DNA from: Chloroflexota bacterium
Lineage (GTDB): Bacteria; Chloroflexota; Anaerolineae; Anaerolineales; Villigracilaceae
Length of the DNA: 10,000 nucleotides
Assembly: GCA_020217065.1 (NCBI GenBank)
Contig: JAIWOB010000065.1
Location: 1 to 10,000, forward strand
Direction of reading: 5' to 3'
The notes beneath the pieces are model-generated. The model made no database searches. It was not told where the DNA came from and worked only from the letters and a program-made list of their open reading frames with translations. Position 1 is the first letter of the stretch. Each line of letters begins with the position of its first letter. The translations under genes and the position numbers were made by a program. This document shows, in pieces, positions 1-8,500 of this stretch.

Positions 1-184
1 TGCCCATGATGTGGATGCAATTGAGATTTCGTATCGCGTCGAGGGTCTCGCGGGGTTGGGGACCCAGCGTAACTACGTCGCCCAGACAGACGACCTGTTC
101 TACGGATAGGGAAGCCAAATCCGCCAGCGCCGCTTGCAGGGCGGTGAAATTTCCGTGAATGTCCGAGATGAAGGCGATGCGCAT
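1..184 (-). CDS. Calcineurin-like metallophosphoesterase, N-terminal part (runs off the left edge)
   Basis: Only the first 61 codons are inside the window. The protein opens MRIAFISDIHGN and continues to VVCLGDVVTLGP. These are the first two metal-binding blocks of the YfcE/MJ0936-type phosphodiesterase family: Asp8 and His10 in the DxH block and Asp36 in the GD block. The expected GNH(D/E) block lies just beyond the edge; the visible part ends in IMG, where it should start. Family members are cytoplasmic, bind two divalent metals and hydrolyse phosphomonoesters or phosphodiesters, so the substrate cannot be inferred here. The ATG at 184 is chosen because the DxH block normally sits within the first dozen residues. 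No good Shine-Dalgarno site precedes it. The gene lies beyond the plsY terminator and probably has its own promoter at 208-213. Confidence 0.85.
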   Translation of the reverse strand, partial: MRIAFISDIHGNFTALQAALADLASLSVEQVVCLGDVVTLGPQPRETLDAIRNLNCIHIMG

Positions 185-207
185 GAGTTAATCTTTCATT
201 AACAGCC

Positions 208-213
208 ATTTTA
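208..213 (-). promoter_or_regulatory. Candidate -10 box (TAAAAT) for the metallophosphoesterase gene
   Basis: Read on the minus strand, TAAAAT lies 8 nt before an ATG at 199-197 that opens a four-codon frame (Met-Lys-Asp-stop, 199-188). The metallophosphoesterase ATG follows at 184 in the same frame. No convincing -35 box is visible at 16-18 nt. Support is the resemblance to the other -10-then-ATG arrangements in this window and the need for a promoter after the terminator at 291-334. Confidence 0.4.
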
Positions 214-290
214 CACGAAGGCAGGCAAAATGATGTCCCCCGTTATGAAAATGGCGCTTTTGGGTGATGAACTCTCAGCGCGACTCATGT

Positions 291-334
291 AAAAACGCTC
301 CAGCCAGGGTGAGGGGGGCACCCTAACTGGAGCG
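291..334 (-). terminator. Intrinsic terminator after plsY
   Basis: The outer stem pairs CTGGAGCG (327-334) with CGCTCCAG (296-303). It encloses a second perfect stem, AGGGTG (306-311) with CACCCT (319-324), and a G-rich loop (C-rich on the minus strand). Reading the minus strand, the stem is followed directly by five T residues (295-291). It lies 40 nt after the plsY stop codon. On the plus strand no T tract follows, so it acts for the minus-strand operon. Confidence 0.85.
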
Positions 335-373
335 CTTTCATTGTACTCTGAAACCGATAATTTGCAAGTTTTT

Positions 374-1051
374 TTAAGTCTCTTGTTTTTCTTTTCGCGC
401 TTTTAGCCAGCCATGAAGGCTGTACTTCACCACCCGCTCTTGACCGGCAAATAATTTTTTCAGGTTGGGGCGCAGCGCCCAAATCAAAAGCAGCTCTGCG
501 CCTATCCCATACAAAACGTCGAGCCATGGACCGCTTCCTTGCAGCGCGCGAACCGAGAAAACGATAATGGCAAAGAACGCCACCGACATTGTGGTCACAG
601 ACGCAATGCCGACGCTGAAAAAGGTCAACATGCCGAGGGGAAGGATGATAAGGACGGAGCCGGGCCACAATCCAATTGCGCCGCCAACGGAAGGCGCTCC
701 CCCCGCTCCCCCGCCCAGACGAACCCTGCCTTTTTCGTCGCGCGTCAGCAGAAAAATGGAGTAATTATGTCCCAGGATGGCGGCAAGGGGCGCGGCGACG
801 TGCGCCCAATGGGCGGGAGACAACCATGCAGCCAGCCAAACCGCGCCTGCGCCTTTCAAAATATCGAGCATGGCGGTGATAAACCCAGCCCAAAAACCAG
901 CCGCGCGCATGGCGTTCGTTCCTCCGGTTCGTCCGCTCTCCACTTCGCGGACGTCCTTCCCGGTCTTTAGTTTGACGACTAACAATCCAAATGGAATCGC
1001 TCCAATGAGGTAGGCGAGAAGGATGACGCCAATTTCCGGCAAAATTTGCAT
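374..1051 (-). CDS. plsY: Glycerol-3-phosphate acyltransferase PlsY, divergent form
   Basis: This integral membrane enzyme moves the acyl group of acyl-phosphate onto sn-glycerol-3-phosphate, giving lysophosphatidic acid, the first acylation step of phospholipid synthesis. The 225-residue length is close to the usual 190-220. A first membrane helix covers about residues 4-24. Motif 1 is clear: S39-G-R-T-G-G-T-N-A-M-R49, matching SGNxGATNxxR. Motif 2 starts normally with G94-H95, but nine or so residues (TRDEKGRVR) are inserted and the canonical GGKG block reads GGGAGGA (113-119), without the lysine. Motif 3 survives as R194-P-N196-L-K-K-L-F-A-G-Q-E205, with Asn and Glu kept but Leu193 where a His is usual. 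The start is fixed by a GGAGG site. It is the last gene of a probable three-gene operon and is followed by a strong terminator. Family assignment is firm; normal catalysis is inferred. Confidence 0.88.
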   Translation of the reverse strand: MQILPEIGVILLAYLIGAIPFGLLVVKLKTGKDVREVESGRTGGTNAMRAAGFWAGFITAMLDILKGAGAVWLAAWLSPAHWAHVAAPLAAILGHNYSIFLLTRDEKGRVRLGGGAGGAPSVGGAIGLWPGSVLIILPLGMLTFFSVGIASVTTMSVAFFAIIVFSVRALQGSGPWLDVLYGIGAELLLIWALRPNLKKLFAGQERVVKYSLHGWLKARKEKQET

Positions 1052-1058
1052 AGATGTT

Positions 1059-1063
1059 CCTCC
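1059..1063 (-). promoter_or_regulatory. Ribosome binding site of plsY
   Basis: GGAGG (followed by AA) on the minus strand lies 7 nt before the plsY ATG. It is a near-consensus Shine-Dalgarno site and supports the ATG at 1051. The 56-nt gap to the upstream metallopeptidase gene holds no clear terminator, so read-through from that gene is likely. Confidence 0.8.
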
Positions 1064-1107
1064 AAATTGATGTGTTCATAAAAACACGGAAGACGGGGCG
1101 GCGTTGC

Positions 1108-1506
1108 TTATATAATTTGCAAGGGCGTTTCTTGAAAGGCGTTCCCTTCAATCCAGTATCCCCGCGCCGTCCAATCTCCGCCTGTGCAGGCTATGACAAC
1201 GTGCGTTACGGCATAGGCGGCTTCTGCGATATCGGTGGGGGAAACCGTTTCCGGTCCCTTGGGGTGGGAATGAAAAATCCCAAGCAACTCCAGTCCCTCA
1301 TTTTCAATTCGTTCAAAGGCTCTTAATTGTTCAACGGGGTCCATGATAAACCTGACCTCGCTGCGCGCCTGATTGGCGACTTCAATCACTTCTTCCACCT
1401 TTGCGCTTCGACCTGCCAGCAGACCGCAGGCTTCGAGCGGCGCATGCCTCTTTGCATGAGCAATCATCTTGTCTAACTGTTCTTTTGTAAGGATAAGAGT
1501 TCGCAT
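1108..1506 (-). CDS. M67-family (JAMM/MPN+) metallopeptidase
   Basis: The 132-residue protein carries a complete JAMM zinc-protease signature: catalytic Glu25 in the LEACGLL segment, then His79-Ser-His81-Pro, and Ser89-x-x-Asp92, giving the HxH-x7-SxxD spacing. Bacterial stand-alone JAMM proteins of this size cut isopeptide-like or C-terminal bonds, in several cases releasing ubiquitin-like sulfur carriers (ThiS/MoaD/CysO type) from their adducts. No carrier or E1-like gene is visible here, so the substrate is unknown. The frame can be extended upstream to 1737, but that stretch overlaps the membrane-protein gene and does not look like a protease. The ATG at 1506 puts Glu25 at the usual distance and overlaps the upstream stop as TAATG. 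No Shine-Dalgarno site is visible, so translation is probably coupled to the upstream gene. Likely cytoplasmic; no signal peptide. Confidence 0.88.
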   Translation of the reverse strand: MRTLILTKEQLDKMIAHAKRHAPLEACGLLAGRSAKVEEVIEVANQARSEVRFIMDPVEQLRAFERIENEGLELLGIFHSHPKGPETVSPTDIAEAAYAVTHVVIACTGGDWTARGYWIEGNAFQETPLQII

Positions 1507-2324
1507 TAGCGCAGGAAAATTACCGCCATCCAGCCTAATCCCACCGCCAGGGCTGGCGCAATGAGAGCGCGGCGCGGAGGGACGTTCTCCGCAAGGCTGG
1601 TCGAGAGCATGGTGAGGGCATACAGCGGAGCGGTCAGCGCCAAGCCATATTGGATGGGGTTTAATTGCCAGTAATGAAGCCCAGCCCCAATTTGGGCGCA
1701 TACCAATCCAATTCCGATGGACCAGGGGAAATCCCAACGGTCCGCTCCATCCAAGCGCAGGATACGCAGACTGATGAGACCCGCAGTCAAAAAGAGGAGC
1801 GGCGTCAATAGAAACAGCCGCGCGCCGGAAGACCTTAAGGCGGCGGCAAGGATAAGAAAAAGAATAAAGGAAAGAGCGTTCAAACCAGCGCGGGCAAAAA
1901 CGTAAGAAGGGGCGGATGGGTGGATTGCAATATATTCTGCAATGAAAACGCCTGTCAGCAGCGCGGCGCTAAACCCCAGACCAACCCACCAGGCGGTTTG
2001 TTCTTGCGGCAGGGAAAGGAGAGTCCCCGCCGCGAATGTGGTCAAGGTCGGCAGCATCAAGTGTTCGATGTTTGGTTTTTCTCCAAAAGCGGGATGCTCT
2101 CGCGTTAACCAGTCCATGCCGCTGGCGGTTAAGGCGGCGGCAAATAAGGTGATGACGGCGCCGAGCGTGAGGGGGTACGCGAAGTAGAAGCCCGGCAGAG
2201 AGACAATCAGCGTTAAACGCGGCGATTGCACCACGCGCGTCAAGGCGAAAACGATAAGGACGGAGGCGGTTAACATTCCCACGCGGCTCGCCAGCGGCGA
2301 AGAAACGGCGCGATTTTCTTGCAT
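1506..2324 (-). CDS. Polytopic membrane protein of unknown function
   Basis: The 272-residue protein is hydrophobic nearly throughout, with roughly eight or nine membrane segments (about residues 13-31, 52-70, 88-105, 111-132, 145-163, 168-187, 198-218, 223-242 and 252-271). The only sizeable polar loop is around residues 72-87 (WLTREHPAFGEKPNIEH). I see no transporter, protease or transferase motif. It may belong to a Chloroflexota domain-of-unknown-function family such as DUF5656, but this is a weak recollection. The frame can be opened at a TTG at 2360, but that codon lies inside the -35 box of a good promoter; the ATG at 2324 fits the -10 box 7 nt ahead. The gene is first in the operon and its stop overlaps the start of the JAMM peptidase gene, so the two products may be made in a fixed ratio and work together. 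Confidence 0.75.
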   Translation of the reverse strand: MQENRAVSSPLASRVGMLTASVLIVFALTRVVQSPRLTLIVSLPGFYFAYPLTLGAVITLFAAALTASGMDWLTREHPAFGEKPNIEHLMLPTLTTFAAGTLLSLPQEQTAWWVGLGFSAALLTGVFIAEYIAIHPSAPSYVFARAGLNALSFILFLILAAALRSSGARLFLLTPLLFLTAGLISLRILRLDGADRWDFPWSIGIGLVCAQIGAGLHYWQLNPIQYGLALTAPLYALTMLSTSLAENVPPRRALIAPALAVGLGWMAVIFLR

Positions 2325-2331
2325 ACTTAAG

Positions 2332-2360
2332 ATTGTACCTGCGCAAGCGCATGAACGCAA
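2332..2360 (-). promoter_or_regulatory. Promoter of the minus-strand operon, probably leaderless
   Basis: On the minus strand, TTGCGT (2360-2355) and TACAAT (2337-2332) are separated by exactly 17 nt, close to the sigma-70 consensus. Only 7 nt lie between the -10 box and the ATG at 2324, so the expected transcription start falls on or next to the start codon. The promoter therefore decides the start codon of the 272-residue membrane protein. Its -35 box lies 13 nt from the -10 box of the divergent gene. Confidence 0.7.
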
Positions 2361-2369
2361 GCAGGGGTA

Positions 2370-2378
2370 TGGTAGAAT
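2370..2378 (+). promoter_or_regulatory. Extended -10 promoter of the plus-strand membrane-protein gene
   Basis: TGGTAGAAT has a TGn extension followed by a TAGAAT -10 box at 2373-2378. The ATG follows after 9 nt, which suggests a leaderless or very short-leader mRNA. No good -35 box is seen, as is common for extended -10 promoters. No Shine-Dalgarno site is present. Confidence 0.55.
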
Positions 2379-2387
2379 CAGCCTGTT

Positions 2388-3377
2388 ATGGACGCTTCAC
2401 CAAAGATAGCCCTTCCCCCGCCGCCGGGAATCGTCAACTCCATCAAAACAGGCTTTGACCTGGTCGCCAATCATCTTGGGGTTGTTCTGCCTCCGCTTCT
2501 TTTTAACTTATTCCTTTGGCTGGGTCCGCGCCTGCGGATGGATGCGCTGTTCGACGCCGTCAAACTTGACATGGCGGCAATTTGGCAAGAGGGGGGCGTC
2601 CCTGCGGCGGAAATCGAGCGCGCTCTAAACCTGTATGAGACGACGCTTCCACGCATCAATTTATTTTGGCTTTTTCGCACCTTTCCAATTGGAATTTCCA
2701 GCCTTTTTTTGCCTCAAGAGACTTCCGCGACTCCACTGGGGCAGCCGATTGTCTGGCAGGCAGGCGCGTTGGATTTGCCGGTCTGGATATTTTTCTTGAC
2801 CCTGCTCGGCTGGGTAAGCGGCGCCTTGTATTTTCGCGACGTAGCGCGCCTGGCGCAGACAGAGCCGAACGCCCCGCCTTTCGGCGCGCTGCGCGCCGTT
2901 TTGCAAACCGTTCTCCTTTCGATTTTTTGGGGCTTTCTTTCAATATTCATTGGCTTGCCGTCTTTTATGCTGATGGCGGTCGCGCTGCAATTCAACGCCC
3001 TTGCCGCCAATCTTTTAATGGCGTTTTTTGCTCTTATCATGATGTGGGCGATTGTGCCTTTGTTCTTTTGTCCGCATGGGATTTTTCTCAAGCGTCAGAA
3101 TATGTTCGCTTCCATTTGGGGAAGTTTGCAACTGAGCCGTTTTGCGTTTCCTACGAGCAGCTTGTTCGTTTTGACGGTTTTCCTGCTCTCTTTTGGATTA
3201 AATTTTCTTTGGACCATCCCGCCGGAAGATTCATGGATGACGCTGGTGGGAATTTTAGGGCATTCGTTTGTCGCGACCGCCCTGCTCGCTTCCAGCTTTG
3301 TTTATTACCGCGATATGACCGCCTGGGTGCAGAGCGTCCTCGAACGTTTCAAACCGGCTCCGCCCAAACTCGCCTAG
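2388..3377 (+). CDS. Polytopic membrane protein of unknown function
   Basis: The 329-residue protein has a short Pro-rich N-terminus (residues 9-14) and about six membrane segments, near residues 27-47, 131-150, 172-198, 203-228, 258-275 and 284-307. A soluble or re-entrant stretch of about 80 residues separates the first two, and the C-terminal tail is basic and Pro-rich. The layout loosely recalls bacterial proteins with glycerophosphodiesterase-type or YihY-like membrane domains, but no diagnostic motif is present and I do not assign a family. The ATG at 2388 is supported by the -10 box 9 nt upstream. The gene is divergent from the minus-strand operon and lies 125 nt before gyrB in the same direction. 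No terminator is visible between them, so read-through into gyrB is possible. Confidence 0.75.
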   Translation: MDASPKIALPPPPGIVNSIKTGFDLVANHLGVVLPPLLFNLFLWLGPRLRMDALFDAVKLDMAAIWQEGGVPAAEIERALNLYETTLPRINLFWLFRTFPIGISSLFLPQETSATPLGQPIVWQAGALDLPVWIFFLTLLGWVSGALYFRDVARLAQTEPNAPPFGALRAVLQTVLLSIFWGFLSIFIGLPSFMLMAVALQFNALAANLLMAFFALIMMWAIVPLFFCPHGIFLKRQNMFASIWGSLQLSRFAFPTSSLFVLTVFLLSFGLNFLWTIPPEDSWMTLVGILGHSFVATALLASSFVYYRDMTAWVQSVLERFKPAPPKLA

Positions 3378-3397
3378 TTGTTCGAGGCGACCGGTAA

Positions 3398-5434
<2,037 letters not shown>

Positions 5435-5443
5435 GCCGCCGTC

Positions 5444-5484
5444 AAAAAGTCCCCAAAGACCGCAAAGCCTTTGGGGACTTTTTT
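5444..5484 (+). terminator. Intrinsic terminator of gyrB
   Basis: AAAAAGTCCCCAAAG (5444-5458) pairs perfectly over 15 bp with CTTTGGGGACTTTTT (5469-5483). The loop is 10 nt and the stem runs into a six-T tract at 5479-5484. It separates gyrB from the downstream kinase unit. Confidence 0.92.
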
Positions 5485-5537
5485 AGTTCTTTCTCTTTGT
5501 CATGAAAGTACCATACACCGCCGGCGCGGTTGTGGAG

Positions 5538-5543
5538 TAAAAT
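5538..5543 (+). promoter_or_regulatory. Candidate -10 box (TAAAAT) of the sensor kinase gene
   Basis: TAAAAT lies 9 nt before the ATG at 5553, the same spacing as for the gene at 2388. No good -35 box is seen at 16-18 nt. No Shine-Dalgarno site lies at a usable distance; the GGAG at 5534-5537 is 15 nt away. A leaderless mRNA is therefore likely. Confidence 0.5.
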
Positions 5544-5552
5544 GCAGGCATT

Positions 5553-8500
5553 ATGACCGCTAGAACCATGCCGCGAAATATGCAAGCAGCCTTCCAGCGT
5601 TATCAAACGCTTATCAACCAGACCTTGCAGTGGGTTGTTCTCTTGTATCAAGTGGCTGCGGTTGTTGTTTTTATGACCGGTATATTTCTGGCAAACCGTT
5701 GGATGCGGCAGCCGTTTTTGGGGGCGCTCTACGAAAGCACCCTGGTATTTAATGGAACGGGACCCGCTGAAAATACGCCCGCCTGGGCGTTGTTTCATCA
5801 GGTAAAAGTAGGGGAGCAGCTGCTTGCCGTGGACGGTATTCCGGTGAGCAATTCCGAAGAAATTCGCATCATTCTCAAAGACCGTTTTCCGGGCGAACAA
5901 GTGGAAGTGACCATCCGCGCGCAAGACGGCTCAAAGCGTTCTCAAAACGTGACGTTGCACGCCTTTCCCGCCTCCAGCCGGGCGATTTATTTCGTGATTC
6001 CCACTCTGTTAAGCGTCATTTTCCTCGCCGCCAGTTTGTGGATTTTTGGGCTGCGCCGCACAGAACCCGCCGGACGGGCTTTTTCCCTTTTTACCACTTC
6101 GCTTGCGATTGTCACTGGCTCTTATTTCGATTTGGTGACCACCCATCAATTTACCGTTGTGTGGACAGCCGCCGCAGCCATTACCGGCGGAGCGTTGGTC
6201 AATCTGGCGTTTACTTTTCCGTCCGAACCGCGTTTTATCGTCCAGCGTCCTTACCTGCGCTGGACGGGCGTTATCATTGGACTTACGCTTTTTGCCTTTG
6301 CTTTCCCAACTCTTTACGATTTTGAGAATCCCACCGCCTATATTCCCGCCTGGCAGTACATTTATGGCTTTATCGCCCTGAGCGCGGTTTTATATATATT
6401 GATGAACTTATATCATGCGCTTTACGCCCAATCGCCGGTGGTGAAAACTCAGGCGCGTGTGATTCTTGGCGGCGCTCTCCTGTCGTTTGCTCCCCTCATT
6501 GCCTGGCTGATTTTGGGCGCCGTTCATCCCGTCAATTTTTCGCCTTACCTGTTTTTGCCCCTCGCCCTGTTTCCCCTCGTGATTGGGTACACCATCCTGC
6601 GCTTTCGCTTTCTCCGCACGGATGAGGTCATGCGCCAAAGTCTGGTCTATGCGCTGCTGACCGTGTTGGCGGTCGGCGGATACGCATTGATGACGCTGGG
6701 CTTGGGCTTGTTTACGGGCGTCTTTTTGCCAGCCAACAACCCGTATCTGGTGGGCGCGTTCATTCTGGCGCTTGCCCTTGCGCTGGAGCCGGTTCGCGCC
6801 CGTTTGCAGCGGCTGATAGACACCCTGTTCTTTCATGGCGAGCGCGCCTATGAAGAACGACTCCGCGAGTTTACCCATAAACTCACCACAGCCTTGGATT
6901 TGCCGACCATCGGCGCCGCCTTGCGCCAGCAAATTGTCTCCACGCTGGCGCCGAGCAGGATTCATGTCTACGCCTACGATACGCTCAACGACCTCTTCGC
7001 CGCCCTGCCCGGCGACGACCGCCGCCCGACGAGCGACATTCGATTTATGGCGACCAGCCCTTTTGTACGCTACTTCCAAGCCGAAAAGCTGCCTCTTTAC
7101 TTGGATAATATTTCCGACCTGCCGCCGGCGCTTCAATCGGAACAGTCGCGCTTGGCTCTTTTGGGAGCGCGACTATTTATCGGTTTTCCCGGCAAACAGA
7201 GGATTAATGGCTGGCTTGCTCTTGGCTCCCGTCTTTCGGGACAGCCCTACACTCCTCGCGACCTTCAATTTCTCGAAAATCTCTGCGACCAGGCTTCGAT
7301 TGCCATCGAGCGTCTGCAGACGGTCGCCCATCTTGAGCGGCAAATTCAAGAAATGAACGCGTTGACCCGCGTATCGCAGGGCGTCAACGTAACCCTGACC
7401 TTCGACGACGTCTTGGAACTTATTTACGCTCAAACGGCTCAAATTATTCCCACCTCGCATTTCCATATCACCTTATACAACGAAGCCAGCGACTATTATT
7501 ATTACGCCTTCTGTGTGGAAAACAACGAGCGTATTCCTGAACGGGAAAACCTGCCCTTTTCCGCCAGCACAGACCTCAGCCCGGAAGTCATCCACCGCAG
7601 CCGCCAGATTATCACGCAGGATTACATTCGCGAGTGCCGCGCGCGCAACCTCACGCCTATTCTTGAAAACGTCTTTGCGTGGATGGGCGTGCCGCTCAAC
7701 GCCGGCGCCGAATCCATCGGCGCGTTGAGCGTCGGCAGCCGCGACGGAGCGACCGCCTACACCCGCGGTCAACTTGGATTGCTGCAAGCCATTGCGGACC
7801 AAACGGCGGGCGCAATCGTCAAAGCCCGCCTGCTTCAAGAAACCCAACAGCGCGCTCGTCAATTGTCCACGCTGAACGAAATTACCCGCCAGTTGACCTC
7901 CACCCTTGAACTGGAACCTCTTTTGCAAAATATTCTCGAAAACGCCGTCGGTATTTTGAATTGCGAAGCCGGCAGCCTTTTCCTCCTTGACGAGCAAACA
8001 AGGGAATTGGTCTTCAAGGTGACCGTCGGTCCCGTAGCCGCCAACCTGGTCGGACAACGCCTGCCGCCCGGTACGGGCATCGTTGGGCGCGCCGTTCAAA
8101 CCCGCGCCCCTGTCATCGAGAACGAAGACCAGCGCGTCGCCTCCAGGCGTTTTAGCGGCGTAGACCAGCAAACCGGCTTTATCAGCCGCTCGTTAATGGC
8201 TGTGCCTTTGCAAGTTAAAGATACGGTTATCGGAGTCATTGAAGTCATTAACCGCCGCGACGGGCTGCCCTTCGTCGCAGCCGACCAGGAACTCCTCAGC
8301 GCCTTTGCCGGGCAGGCGGCTGTGGCGATTGAAAATACCCGCTTGTTTATGCTGACCGACCAGCAATTGGCGACCCGCGTAGAGGAACTCTCGGTGATGC
8401 AGAGAATTGACCGCGAGTTAAACGCCAGCCTCGAAATGGACCGCGCCATGCGCATTACCCTTGATTGGGCGCTGCGTCAGTCCGGCGCCGAAGCCGGCTT

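Noticed and set aside
285..970. Open frames on both strands overlapping plsY
   Set aside because: They are compositional shadows of plsY. None has a domain, and the plsY frame contains the family motifs and a strong RBS.
1072..1087. Small hairpin GTGTT/AACAC between the M67 gene and plsY
   Set aside because: Only five AT-rich pairs and no T tract after a stable stem, so it is too weak to call a terminator.
1111..1116. Perfect TATAAT on the plus strand
   Set aside because: It lies in the 3' end of the M67 gene, has no plausible plus-strand gene downstream, and arises from the codons for the C-terminal Ile-Ile.
1507..1737. Upstream extension of the M67 peptidase frame to 1737
   Set aside because: The extra 77 residues overlap the membrane-protein gene in another frame, resemble no protease N-terminus, and the ATG at 1506 gives a normal JAMM length with a TAATG junction.
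2325..2360. TTG start at 2360 for the minus-strand membrane protein
   Set aside because: The TTG falls inside the -35 box of the best promoter in the window, so this start would not be in the mRNA.
6408..7136. Minus-strand open frame of 242 codons inside the kinase gene
   Set aside because: The translation is low-complexity in Gln, Arg and Lys, with no domain. It is the antisense shadow of a kinase gene whose own frame has clear domains throughout.
7473..8171. Minus-strand open frame of 232 codons inside the kinase gene
   Set aside because: It lies antisense to intact GAF-domain coding sequence and shows no recognisable motif or RBS.
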